DNA from: Bacteroidota bacterium
Lineage (GTDB): Bacteria > Bacteroidota > Bacteroidia > Cytophagales > Cyclobacteriaceae
Assembly: GCA_013285945.1 (NCBI GenBank)
Contig: JABDGP010000030.1
Location: 1 to 38,172 of the forward strand
Length of the DNA: 38,172 nt
Reading direction: 5' to 3'
Shown: piece after piece, positions 1 through 7,590 of the stretch
How positions within the stretch are numbered: the first letter of the stretch is position 1
Layout of the letters: each line of letters opens with the position of its first letter
Made by a program: the position numbers and the translations under genes
The notes under the pieces: generated by a model
The model's input: the letters and a program-made list of their open reading frames with translations, nothing else
What the model was told of the DNA's origin: nothing
Database searches by the model: none

Positions 1-285
1 GATAGTAATGCTTTTGATTTTCCTTGCCAGGCGCACACTACTCCACACATATTTCAAAAAGGAAATACCACGGGCTATAAAGCCAAACGAATTATCATAC
101 GCGACTGGCAAGTAATGGACTTCAATACCTTCATAATTTTCGTTTCGATAAACATGCGCATTACAACCGGTGATTACCGTGGTTTCAATGCCATGATCAA
201 CCAGCGCTTTAGCAAGATAATAGGATCTGATAGCGCCTCCTTTTTTAGGAGTATTGAAATGCTGATGGAGAATTAAAACTTTCAC
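1..285 (-). CDS. Glycosyltransferase family 4, N-terminal part (truncated by window edge)
   Basis: The reading frame opens with a GTG codon at 285-283 and stays open to the window edge, giving 95 residues. The protein starts MKVLILHQHFNTPKKGGAIR (GTG read as Met), followed by SYYLAKALVDHGIETTVITG. This is the N-terminal Rossmann-type half of GT-B retaining glycosyltransferases of family GT4, as in WbuB-like enzymes: a beta strand, the HQHF stretch, a glycine pair that lines the sugar-nucleotide cleft, then a helix carrying R-S/YYLAKAL. Such enzymes transfer a sugar from a nucleotide donor to a lipid-linked or surface glycan on the cytoplasmic side of the membrane. The acceptor cannot be told from this fragment, because the donor-binding C-terminal half lies outside the window. 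It is divergent from the TetR gene. A TTTATTTG stretch just upstream of the GTG resembles the -7 element with one mismatch. Confidence 0.8.
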   Translation of the reverse strand, partial: MKVLILHQHFNTPKKGGAIRSYYLAKALVDHGIETTVITGCNAHVYRNENYEGIEVHYLPVAYDNSFGFIARGISFLKYVWSSVRLARKIKSITI

Positions 286-331
286 TCTGCAAATAAAAGG
301 AAACAAGGCCAAACCAAAAATTGATTTCAAT

Positions 332-362
332 TTTGCTTTTAAGATACCGATTGGTATCTTTG
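332..362 (+). promoter_or_regulatory. Bacteroidota sigma-A promoter of the tetR gene
   Basis: TTTG at 332-335, exactly 19 bases of spacer, then TATCTTTG at 355-362, a full match to TTTG-N19-TAnnTTTG. The -7 element is embedded in the right arm of the operator at 341-360, so a bound repressor would cover the promoter. The ATG at 366 follows after only three bases, so the transcript is probably leaderless. Confidence 0.8.
341..360. promoter_or_regulatory. TetR operator, copy 1
   Basis: AAGATACCGATTGGTATCTT: perfect 8-base inverted arms (AAGATACC / GGTATCTT) around GATT. It overlaps the -7 element of the tetR promoter, which fits autorepression. A second copy identical at 19 of 20 positions lies at 973-992 before the next gene. 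Confidence 0.8.
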
Positions 363-365
363 CGC

Positions 366-956
366 ATGCGCAATGCACACGAAACCATAGGCTTGATTCT
401 TCACAAGGCTGGCGGATTGTTTAACTCGCACGGTTATAAAGCCACGTCAATAGGGCACATCACTTCCGCCACCGGCTTCACAAAAGGTGCCGTGTACCGT
501 CATTTTAAAAGCAAAGAGAAGCTGGAAGCGCAGGCTTTGGATTACTTATCCGGAATTATGTTCGACAATTTGAAGAAGCGTATTCAGTCAGAAAAAAACG
601 CAGGTGATAAGCTTCGATCAATACTTCATTATTTTGAGTCTTACATCAGCAAGCCCCCTATAAAAGGCGGGTGCCCTCTATTAAATGCGGCAATTGAGTC
701 CGATGATGGTAATCCTTTGCTACGCAAAAAGGCCCATGTCATCCTTACGATTTTAAAGGATTCCATTCGGCATATTCTTGATAAAGGCATACAGTACGGT
801 CAGATTAAGAAAACGGTAGATCAAAATCATTTCGGAACGGTAATGATCGCCAGTCTGGAGGGCGCCATTATGATGAGTAAGCTGTCGCGCACTGACAATG
901 ATATACAGATTATTATAAAACATTTGGATCAATTGATCCGTGATATAGAGGTCTAA
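366..956 (+). CDS. TetR/AcrR-family transcriptional repressor
   Basis: A 196-residue protein with a helix-turn-helix of the TetR family at about residues 8-52. The recognition region reads GYKATSIGHITSATGFTKGA followed by VYRHFKSKEKL, a strong family match. The C-terminal ligand domain contains GGCPLLNAAIESDD, a pattern seen in TetR_C_33-like/YxaF-like regulators. The frame is also open upstream to 321, but I choose the ATG at 366 because the promoter (332-362) lies inside that upstream extension and TetR proteins normally begin a few residues before the first helix. The gene has one operator copy on its own promoter and another in front of the hydrolase that follows 42 bases downstream, so it likely represses both itself and the hydrolase until a small ligand binds. 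The ligand is unknown. Its cysteine in GGCP could be a sensing residue, but that is speculation. Confidence 0.92.
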   Translation: MRNAHETIGLILHKAGGLFNSHGYKATSIGHITSATGFTKGAVYRHFKSKEKLEAQALDYLSGIMFDNLKKRIQSEKNAGDKLRSILHYFESYISKPPIKGGCPLLNAAIESDDGNPLLRKKAHVILTILKDSIRHILDKGIQYGQIKKTVDQNHFGTVMIASLEGAIMMSKLSRTDNDIQIIIKHLDQLIRDIEV

Positions 957-972
957 ATTTTTTTTACTTAAT

Positions 973-992
973 AAGATACCGATTGGTATCTA
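973..992. promoter_or_regulatory. TetR operator, copy 2
   Basis: AAGATACCGATTGGTATCTA, the same sequence as the operator at 341-360 except for the last base. It ends six bases before the ATG of the alpha/beta hydrolase at 999. The -7 element here is degraded (TATCTATC instead of TATCTTTG), so the promoter should be weaker than that of tetR, or initiation may occur elsewhere. Confidence 0.78.
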
Positions 993-998
993 TCGCTT

Positions 999-1826
999 AT
1001 GAAAAAAGCCATTTTGATTTTCTTTTTCCGGTCTTATCTCAACACACTTTCATTGATAGCGCCACAAAAAGCAGCCAGAGATGGTTTCTTTTTATTCTGC
1101 CGTCCACGCAGACGTCCGGTAAAGCCCCATCATCTGGAGTTTCTAAATACTTCATATAAATTCACTATGACATATGATGGTAAAAAAGTGCAAGGCTACC
1201 GATGGGGTGAGGGTGAAAGGAAAGTCCTTCTTTTACATGGATGGGAAAGCCACAGCTATTGGTGGAAAAGTGTTGTCAGCGGTTTGTCAAAAGAGCAGTT
1301 CACCATTTATTCAATTGATGCACCTGGGCATGGCTTGTCGGAGGGTGACTATATCAACGTGCCACATTATAGCGGGCTCATTGAACAAATTATTCTTGAG
1401 AAAGGAAATTTCTATGCAATCCTCGGTCACTCGCTGGGCGCTTTCTCCGCTGTTTACACATTATACCGGGTGCCTCTCCCTGTTTCAAAACTAGTCGTCA
1501 TGGCTTCGCCTGGTGAAGCCAAAGAATTTTTTGAGTACTATCAAAAAGTCTTAGGTCTTTCCCGACGTTCTGTAAAATTAATTGGTGATTTTTTTGTCAA
1601 AAAACTTGGGCACGCTCCGGAATATTTTTCAGTGGAAGAATTTGCCAAAAAGTTGACTATTCCCGGGTTGATCATCCACGATACGAAAGACACAGACGCT
1701 CCGTACGCGCATGCACTAGAAGCCCACAAAAACTGGAGTAATTCAAAAATGATCTCCACGACCGGGCTGGGGCATAATTTAAAATCTACCGACTTGATCA
1801 AGGAAGTTGAGAAGTTTCTGAATTGA
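999..1826 (+). CDS. Alpha/beta hydrolase controlled by the adjacent TetR regulator
   Basis: A 275-residue alpha/beta hydrolase fold protein. The oxyanion region is VLLLHGWESHSYWW (about residues 76-89), the nucleophile elbow is GHSLGA with Ser145, the acid is in HDTKDTDAPY (Asp228 or Asp231), and the catalytic His is in GLGHNL (His259). The first 45 residues are hydrophobic and then Arg-rich (RPRRRP) and may form a membrane anchor or extension. The substrate cannot be predicted; family members include esterases, lipases and lactonases. The shared operator with tetR suggests that its substrate, or a related compound, is the inducer. Its stop codon TGA (1824-1826) abuts the stop of the convergent receptor gene with no base between. 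Confidence 0.88.
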   Translation: MKKAILIFFFRSYLNTLSLIAPQKAARDGFFLFCRPRRRPVKPHHLEFLNTSYKFTMTYDGKKVQGYRWGEGERKVLLLHGWESHSYWWKSVVSGLSKEQFTIYSIDAPGHGLSEGDYINVPHYSGLIEQIILEKGNFYAILGHSLGAFSAVYTLYRVPLPVSKLVVMASPGEAKEFFEYYQKVLGLSRRSVKLIGDFFVKKLGHAPEYFSVEEFAKKLTIPGLIIHDTKDTDAPYAHALEAHKNWSNSKMISTTGLGHNLKSTDLIKEVEKFLN

Positions 1827-3875
1827 TTAATTCAATTTAGGGGTGATTTTTAATCCGAAATAAAAATTTCGCGCGGTCGCAGCATTGTAATACCGGCTGC
1901 CAACAGCGTTTATGTCGTTGCCAAGGCTGTATCGTTGATCAAAGGCATTATCGACTCCGGCAAAAAATTCAAGCGGAGTTTTACTTCTAATCTGATTTTT
2001 ATATCCTATCCGGGCTCCAGCCAAAAAATAGGCTGAAGCAAAATCGGTGTTGGCGTCATTGAGTGGAATGCGGCCAGCGGAGTATGTCGTCAGGTTGCAA
2101 TAAAATGTTTTGGCCAAAAGAATGTCCGCCCCTATAGCAACTGTATTGGCTGGCGTGCCGGTAATTTGATTTCCCGAATAGGATACTCCATCATGTGCAT
2201 AATTTACAAATCTATATTTTGTAAAATTCCCACTCGTCCAGATTTTCAAATTTGAAAAAATCGCGGAAGAAAAATCCTGTTGCCAACTTAAACTTGTCTC
2301 CAGTCCTTTTTGTGAAGTATTTCCTGCATTGATAAAGTATTGCCCTCCATTTTGACTTACAATGGTTTGAGACAACTCAAAATCGTAGGCGACAACGTCA
2401 AATGAAATATTCTTAAAAATACTTCCTCGAACTCCAAGCTCATAACTGATTCCCTGTTCGGGGGCAAGACTATTATTGTAAACCCCTGAAGAAGGACGCA
2501 CTTCTGCCAATGAAGGCGGCGAAAACCCTTTGCTTATTGAAGTAAATAACGAGAACGATTCGTTGAATTTTTTAAGCAAGGCTAGTCTTGGTGAAACCAC
2601 AGGTTCAAAGTGTCTGGTTTGTTCACCAATAGGTGGAATCCCTCCAACGCGATTAAATTTATAGTTCAGAAAATTGGCACTGCTTCCTACTGTCAAAAAG
2701 AATTTTTCGGGAAGCTCAAGCTCAAGCTGAGTAAACCCGATCAAGAATCTTGAATATAAACGATCATCTGTTTGCAGCGTATCTTGCACGCCCAATTTGT
2801 TTCCGTAATCGGTGAGCGGTGAAAAGAAATTCTGAAACTCCAAACCAAAAGTGAGTTTGCCTTTCACTTTATTTCCTTCAAATTCATATTGGGTAGTCGT
2901 GCGGCCGCCCCAATTATATTCATTTCTCCTTTCATAGTTAAGGATTGAAGGATTGGTAAAATCCGTATAGGAGTAATAAAGGCCGGCCTTAGTCGACCAT
3001 TTATCATTCCATTGATAATCATAAGATGCTCCACCATAAATGGTTTTGTTACGTACTGCTGCCTGTTGCTGCACTGCTCCCGCAGTTGTTTTTGATGGAG
3101 GTCTGGCTTGGCGAGGGTCAGTGTTGTACTGAGAAAGTGTTAGCCCACCAGGAGTCTGGTAATAAATATCAGTGTAGAAAACTGTCGTTTGCAAAGTGCT
3201 TTTGCTACCAAGTGAAAATTCTCCTTGTGTATTTAAAACATCGCGTCTCATCGCTGTTTGCTGTCGGTAGCCATCGGCTTGCTGGTGCGCATAGTTAACA
3301 AAGACTCTCGCTTTCGAATTGCCAAGGAATGCACTTGTCTGGTATCGTTGGAGCCCAAAACTTCCGCCAGATGTTGCTACCTGAACCTGATTCTGTTTGT
3401 TTATCGGACTGGTGAGTAAAACCACGCCACCGGTTCCGGCTCCATAGAGGCTTGCACCAGGGCCCTTGATGATCTCTGCACGGGCTATGGCATCAACATC
3501 CAGTAAATTAAGATAAGTATTACCTCCACCATCTGTGAGGGGCAATCCATTCCAATAAAATTTAACATTGCGAACCCCAAAAGGCGAGCGAAGCGTGCTG
3601 CCACGAATAGAAAACCGATAACTTCCAGGCGAGCGCTCTTCCATACGCACACCGGGTATTGTGTTTACAGCCGAAAGGATTGAGACAGGATTGAAGCGTG
3701 CGATTTCCTTTGCACCAATAATACCGAGCGCTACAGGTGATTCTCTCAATGAATGGTTATAGGAATAGGCATTTACTATCACCTCATTTAATACACGAAC
3801 AGAATCTTTACGAGGTGCTTCCTGAGCGAAAAGAGAAGTGCAGCAAAGACTAATAATTGCAAGCCTTAAAACCAT
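1827..3875 (-). CDS. TonB-dependent outer-membrane receptor (siderophore/iron type)
   Basis: A 682-residue receptor. The signal peptide is MVLRLAIISLCCTSLFAQ. The plug domain spans roughly residues 40-160, with the motifs FSIRGSTLRSPFGVRNVKFY, NGLPLTDGGG and EIIKGPGASLYGAGTGGVVL; the 22-strand barrel follows. The size and the absence of an N-terminal carboxypeptidase-regulatory domain or a SusD partner make it a FecA/IutA-like metal-chelate receptor rather than a glycan importer. Import would use the proton motive force through TonB-ExbBD, which are not in this window. It starts 19 bases after the ispH stop on the same strand, so it may be cotranscribed with ispH; no clear -7 element lies in that gap. 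No Fur-box-like sequence was recognised. Substrate unknown. Confidence 0.9.
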   Translation of the reverse strand: MVLRLAIISLCCTSLFAQEAPRKDSVRVLNEVIVNAYSYNHSLRESPVALGIIGAKEIARFNPVSILSAVNTIPGVRMEERSPGSYRFSIRGSTLRSPFGVRNVKFYWNGLPLTDGGGNTYLNLLDVDAIARAEIIKGPGASLYGAGTGGVVLLTSPINKQNQVQVATSGGSFGLQRYQTSAFLGNSKARVFVNYAHQQADGYRQQTAMRRDVLNTQGEFSLGSKSTLQTTVFYTDIYYQTPGGLTLSQYNTDPRQARPPSKTTAGAVQQQAAVRNKTIYGGASYDYQWNDKWSTKAGLYYSYTDFTNPSILNYERRNEYNWGGRTTTQYEFEGNKVKGKLTFGLEFQNFFSPLTDYGNKLGVQDTLQTDDRLYSRFLIGFTQLELELPEKFFLTVGSSANFLNYKFNRVGGIPPIGEQTRHFEPVVSPRLALLKKFNESFSLFTSISKGFSPPSLAEVRPSSGVYNNSLAPEQGISYELGVRGSIFKNISFDVVAYDFELSQTIVSQNGGQYFINAGNTSQKGLETSLSWQQDFSSAIFSNLKIWTSGNFTKYRFVNYAHDGVSYSGNQITGTPANTVAIGADILLAKTFYCNLTTYSAGRIPLNDANTDFASAYFLAGARIGYKNQIRSKTPLEFFAGVDNAFDQRYSLGNDINAVGSRYYNAATARNFYFGLKITPKLN

Positions 3876-3894
3876 AACGTAAAGTAAGCAAGGA

Positions 3895-5175
3895 TTAGAA
3901 TGCTTTCAGCACTTCATCGACAGTTTTCGATCCTGGGAAATATTCAAGTAGCTTCAACATCACGCGGTCTACCAAGGTATCGGGGCATGACGCTCCGCTC
4001 GTCAATACGATTTTACTCGGTCTTTTGTCCAGAAGAAAATTTTGCGTTACCTGAATTTCTTTGTGATGAAAATCGAAATGATGAATTTCCATTTCCGATT
4101 TGATTTCTTTTTCAGAATTGATAAAGTAGGTTGGAAATTTCCGTTCACACAATTCCACAATGTGCGACGTATTTGAGCTGTTGTAACCCCCGACTACCAC
4201 TGCCAGATCAGCGCCTACGCCCAGTAATTGATAAGTCGAATCCTGGTTGTCGTTGGTGGCATAACAAAGTGTATCGCGCGTGTCGGCAAAGTGATCCTTT
4301 AAATTCTCAAGGCCATATTTCTTCGCCATCACATCTTTAAAAAAATCGGCTATGGCTTGTGTCTCAGCCGCCAGCATTGTTGTTTGATTTACTACACCCA
4401 CACGTTGCAAATCCTTTTCAGGATTAAAACCTCTGGAGAATTTATTTTCAAAGTCCCTGAAAAAATCTTCAGTACTTCTTTCTCCGTTGACATATTGCGC
4501 CAGCTTTTCCGAGTCATTCATATCCTGCACAATTACCGACGAGCCACTGTGTGCGCTGTGTGAAAACGTTGCCCTTGTTTCCTCGTGGCGGGCTTTTCCG
4601 TGAATGATGATGGTATAATTCTCCTTCCCCAGTTTTTCAGCACGATTCCAAACTTTCTCCACGAACGGGCAAGTCGTGTTGTATTTCTGCACCTCCACTT
4701 CCTTATCCAGTAAAAAATTCTCGATTTCCAGAGTGGTGCCAAAGGCTGGAATAATCACCACATCCTCCTTGCCGATTTTTTCCCAAGGAATAAATTGAGT
4801 GCCGTCAGTATCTGTTATAAACTTTATCCCACGACTTTGCAGGTCTGCATTTACTTCCTGGTTGTGGATCATCTGGCTAAGCAGATATACATCCTTATCA
4901 GGGTTCTCATTGAGAGCACGATAGCTGATCTCGATGGCATTTTCAACACCGTAACAAAAACCAAAATGCCTCGCGAGATAAAACTGGACAGGGCCAAAAT
5001 CCAATAGCGTGGGCGAGAAGTCCTGCTTTCGCAAATCTTTTACCCTTCTCGCTTCTTTAATTCGTCCTGTAATCGAAGAGCGATAATAAACCGGTATTTC
5101 AAATTTTTTAATAGCTGTCTTTTTTGAATTGTCAAAGGTAAGCTCAATATGCAAACAAAAAACCCCGACTTTCAT
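3895..5175 (-). CDS. ispH: 4-hydroxy-3-methylbut-2-enyl diphosphate reductase
   Basis: IspH/LytB catalyses the last step of the MEP pathway, reducing HMBPP to IPP and DMAPP in the cytosol with a 4Fe-4S cluster. The three cluster cysteines are visible in GFCYGV (Cys74), NTTCPFV (Cys169) and DTLCYATNDNQ (Cys304). The conserved HEET (197-200) and NQTT (263-266) motifs are present, as is SNTS later. At 426 residues it is the long form, with an N-terminal extension containing IPVYYRSS. The ATG at 5175-5173 sits inside the hairpin of the terminator of the preceding gene, and a TACCTTTG element lies at 5133-5140 within the first codons. The true start is therefore probably further in, perhaps the ATT at 5112 (Ile22) or the TTG at 5034 (Leu48). 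dxs of the same pathway lies 6 kb away on the same strand. Confidence 0.93.
   Translation of the reverse strand: MKVGVFCLHIELTFDNSKKTAIKKFEIPVYYRSSITGRIKEARRVKDLRKQDFSPTLLDFGPVQFYLARHFGFCYGVENAIEISYRALNENPDKDVYLLSQMIHNQEVNADLQSRGIKFITDTDGTQFIPWEKIGKEDVVIIPAFGTTLEIENFLLDKEVEVQKYNTTCPFVEKVWNRAEKLGKENYTIIIHGKARHEETRATFSHSAHSGSSVIVQDMNDSEKLAQYVNGERSTEDFFRDFENKFSRGFNPEKDLQRVGVVNQTTMLAAETQAIADFFKDVMAKKYGLENLKDHFADTRDTLCYATNDNQDSTYQLLGVGADLAVVVGGYNSSNTSHIVELCERKFPTYFINSEKEIKSEMEIHHFDFHHKEIQVTQNFLLDKRPSKIVLTSGASCPDTLVDRVMLKLLEYFPGSKTVDEVLKAF
5133..5140 (-). promoter_or_regulatory. Candidate ispH -7 element inside the annotated N-terminus
   Basis: TACCTTTG on the minus strand matches TAnnTTTG. No TTTG is found at the usual 19-base distance upstream, so the promoter is supported by the -7 element only. 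Its place just after the terminator 5157-5183 would give ispH its own transcript, starting downstream of the ATG at 5175. Confidence 0.45.
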
Positions 5176-5183
5176 CAGGGCTT
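5157..5183 (-). terminator. Rho-independent terminator after the DUF2158-like gene
   Basis: On the minus strand AAGCCCTGA and TCGGGGTTT form a 9-pair stem with two G-T pairs and a TGAAAG loop, followed by TTTTTT. It lies 5 bases after the stop of the small gene 5188-5361 and would end the Deg protease transcript. The ATG of the longest ispH frame is in the loop/stem junction. Confidence 0.8.
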
Positions 5184-5187
5184 AGTT

Positions 5188-5361
5188 TTAGGCAGCTTTT
5201 GAAAGCTTATCTTCTTTGATCTTGTTTGTTCGAACCTCTTTCGAGCTGAGATCAAACCATTTTACTTCCACTACTTTACCTTTAATGTACTTGAGTACTT
5301 CCATCACCTTGCCATCAATTTTACTGCGGACACGCTCCCCTTTTTTAAATAACCTTCTCAT
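5188..5361 (-). CDS. Small DUF2158/YodC-like protein
   Basis: A 57-residue protein, MRRLFKKGERVRSKIDGKVM followed by EVLKYIKGKVVEVKWFD and a charged tail ending KLSKAA. The layout matches small SH3-like DUF2158 (YodC) proteins: a hydrophobic start, G-x-x-V-R, a glycine before V-M-x-V, then VxxxWFD. In this one the usual GGP is replaced by DGK. Function in the family is unknown. It starts 14 bases after the stop of the Deg protease gene and is followed at once by a terminator, so it is the second gene of that operon. The high lysine content and lack of a signal peptide point to the cytoplasm. The family assignment is from pattern only. Confidence 0.72.
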   Translation of the reverse strand: MRRLFKKGERVRSKIDGKVMEVLKYIKGKVVEVKWFDLSSKEVRTNKIKEDKLSKAA

Positions 5362-5375
5362 AGTGTTGATTTTAG

Positions 5376-6896
5376 TTAAAACCGAATCGCATATAAATAT
5401 TCACGTGGAAAATCAGGATAGATTCCGGCAAAGATGGCCTGATCTCCCGATTTTTTATTTTTCAAAAGTTCATTAACCTGTTTCGCAGACTTTACGACCT
5501 CATTATCAATATGAGTGATAATGAACCCGTCGCGCATGTCAGTATATTTCTCAATGATACCGCTGCTCAGCGACTTCACCGCAACTCCGCCCTTAAGGTC
5601 AAGTTTTTTCAACGTCTTGGCATCGACATCTTCCAGCTCCATACCCAACGCATCTACAACACTTTTCTCTTCTTTTTTTACAGTACCAATTCTTCCTTCA
5701 CGATTTTTAAGCGTCACCGGGATGACCAATGTTTTCCCTTTACGATCAACTGTTACGTTGATTTTATCACCTGGTCTTTTCCTTCCTACATACTCAATCA
5801 ATGCCGTACTTGATTTGATAGGCGTTTCATCCAGTTTCACCACAACATCTCCCTTTTGAATGCCTGCTTCTTTAGCAGCGCTCTTTTCAATTTCACCAAA
5901 CCCATCAACGTAAGCGCCTTCATTCACTGAAAGGTCTTCTTGTTTTACCAGTTCAGGACTCACGCTTCCTACCTGAATGCCCAGCCATCCGCGTTGTACA
6001 GTGCCGAAAGCCAGCAGGTCTTCTACCACTTTGCTTACAATGTTGGAAGGCACAGCAAAACCATAGCCAGAATATGAGCCTGTAGGGCTTGCAATGGCAG
6101 TATTAATGCCAAGCAATCCTCCATCAAGGTTCACCAGTGCGCCTCCGCTGTTGCCTGGATTGATGGCAGCATCGGTTTGAATAAATGATTCAATGGCTGT
6201 GTTGCCCTGACGATTATTTCGCGAAGTCGGGTTATTGGAGTTGTTATTAATGATATTGATGTTGCGGCCTTTGGCACTGATAATACCTGCCGTCACTGTA
6301 GAATTTAAATTGAACGGATTGCCCACAGCCAACACCCACTCGCCTACTTTAGAGTTGTCAGAGTTAACGAATGAGAGATAAGGCAAATCCTTTTGATTGA
6401 TTTTAATCACCGCAAGATCAGTATCCGGATCCGTACCAATCACTTCGGCTTTGAAGGACCGATTGTCTGACAAAACAACATCGACAATGTCGGCTTCTTG
6501 TACCACGTGATTATTGGTAACGATATAACCATCAGCATTAATAATCACTCCAGAGCCCGAACTTACACTTGGGCCTTGCTGAGGACCGTTGGGTCCAAAG
6601 AAAAATTGTTGAATAGGATCATTTGATTCTCGTTCGCGGGCAATACCTCCGGTTTGTGTGGAGCGAATATGGACAACTGCTTTAGTAACCTTCTCGGCTG
6701 TGCCTGTAAAGTCGAGCGGTATAGCTTCTCCTTTTTCATTGATACGGTAGGCCACCTGAGAAGTAGGCAAGCCTTCAATGTGTTCTATTTTTACACCCTG
6801 ATTTCCGCCTTTGCCCAACCATTGGTAGGCGGTGATAGTGATGACGCTGCCCAAAATGGCAGCTAAGACAAGAGATCCAAAATTTTTCATAGACAT
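5376..6896 (-). CDS. degP: Periplasmic Deg/HtrA-type serine protease with two PDZ domains
   Basis: A 506-residue Do-like protease that degrades misfolded envelope proteins. The N-terminus MKNFGSLVLAAILGSVITIT is a signal peptide or membrane anchor (residues 3-25). The trypsin-like domain has His130 (TNNHVV), Asp160 (DTDLAVI) and Ser250 (NPGNSGGAL), a complete catalytic triad. An Asn-rich loop around residues 213-230 (NINIINNNSNNPTSRNN) precedes the active serine. PDZ1 covers about residues 300-395, PDZ2 about 410-500. The start could be Met1 or Met3 (ATGTCTATG). The small DUF2158-like gene follows in the same operon. A stress sigma-factor promoter is plausible, but I could not identify one in 6897-7155. 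Whether it is DegP, DegQ or DegS by function cannot be decided. Confidence 0.93.
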   Translation of the reverse strand: MSMKNFGSLVLAAILGSVITITAYQWLGKGGNQGVKIEHIEGLPTSQVAYRINEKGEAIPLDFTGTAEKVTKAVVHIRSTQTGGIARERESNDPIQQFFFGPNGPQQGPSVSSGSGVIINADGYIVTNNHVVQEADIVDVVLSDNRSFKAEVIGTDPDTDLAVIKINQKDLPYLSFVNSDNSKVGEWVLAVGNPFNLNSTVTAGIISAKGRNINIINNNSNNPTSRNNRQGNTAIESFIQTDAAINPGNSGGALVNLDGGLLGINTAIASPTGSYSGYGFAVPSNIVSKVVEDLLAFGTVQRGWLGIQVGSVSPELVKQEDLSVNEGAYVDGFGEIEKSAAKEAGIQKGDVVVKLDETPIKSSTALIEYVGRKRPGDKINVTVDRKGKTLVIPVTLKNREGRIGTVKKEEKSVVDALGMELEDVDAKTLKKLDLKGGVAVKSLSSGIIEKYTDMRDGFIITHIDNEVVKSAKQVNELLKNKKSGDQAIFAGIYPDFPREYLYAIRF

Positions 6897-7142
6897 AGAC
6901 TTTTTAGTTCACGTTTTCGCGAAATGGGATGAGCAGCGGTAAGAAAAAGTTTTGATTATTGACGAAAAAATTCGCCCCGGTCAACGCCATTCCTGCAAAG
7001 AAATTTTAGTGGTTTAAGGTTAACGAAAAATATGCCATTTAAGTTATACAAATACAGAAACTGACATTATTTCTTTGTTAAACCCCCTTTTCAATGGGTT
7101 TTTCGCTGTTTTTTTGTGACCTGACTTATTAACTAATAATTC

Positions 7143-7150
7143 TACTTTTG
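7143..7150 (+). promoter_or_regulatory. -7 element of the DUF6265-rlmI transcript
   Basis: TACTTTTG matches TAnnTTTG and ends five bases before the ATG at 7156, so the mRNA would start at or beside the start codon. No TTTG was found 19-20 bases upstream. Confidence 0.5.
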
Positions 7151-7155
7151 CACCC

Positions 7156-7590
7156 ATGATAACATATGTCATAGTTTCTCTGCTCTTATCATTGTCAACA
7201 TTGATTTTTTGTCAGCAAAAGGAATTTGACTGGCTGATCGGCACCTGGCAAATCGAAAACAAGAACTCATTTGAAGTATGGAAAAATGAAGGTGACTTTC
7301 TTTCTGCTGTGTCTTTCAAAATTGATGAGCATGGGAATAAAACAATGTCCGAAGAAATCAAACTGATCAAAAAGGGAAACGATTTTTATTACGTGCCAGA
7401 TGTTGTCGGTCCACAAGGCCCGATCGAATTTAAGATAACCTCATTCGACACTAAGAGTTTTACGGCCGAAAATCCTGAGCACGACTTCCCCAAGAAAATC
7501 AATTACAAAAAAACTGATGCCAATCACCTCGAAGCGTCAGTTGGCGACGGAACCAAAACCATCCCATATTACTTTCACAAGATCAAATGA
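7156..7590 (+). CDS. DUF6265-domain secreted protein
   Basis: A 144-residue protein with an N-terminal signal peptide (MITYVIVSLLLSLSTLIFCQ) and then FDWLIGTWQIENKNSFEVW, the opening of the DUF6265 family, a small lipocalin-like beta-barrel fold. The Phe-x-Trp-Leu-x-Gly-x-Trp motif is the family hallmark. Later AENPEHDFPKKINYKK (about residues 108-123) is also typical. No enzymatic role is known. The Cys in LIFCQ is a poor lipobox because Phe precedes it, so I favour a secreted or periplasmic protein. The last four bases overlap the rlmI start (ATGA), which implies translational coupling. A -7 element five bases before the ATG suggests a leaderless mRNA. Confidence 0.8.
   Translation: MITYVIVSLLLSLSTLIFCQQKEFDWLIGTWQIENKNSFEVWKNEGDFLSAVSFKIDEHGNKTMSEEIKLIKKGNDFYYVPDVVGPQGPIEFKITSFDTKSFTAENPEHDFPKKINYKKTDANHLEASVGDGTKTIPYYFHKIK

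Noticed and set aside
321-365. Upstream extension of the TetR frame
   Set aside because: It contains the promoter and operator of the gene and codes for residues not found in TetR proteins.
1819-1834. TGAATT/AATTCA inverted repeat at the convergent hydrolase/receptor junction
   Set aside because: It is six A/T-rich pairs around GATT with no GC stem and no T tract, too weak for a terminator.
7080-7101. AAACCC...GGGTTT hairpin followed by T residues
   Set aside because: It is only six pairs with a 10-base loop, lies between divergent genes where no transcript should end, and its T run is short, so I do not call a terminator.
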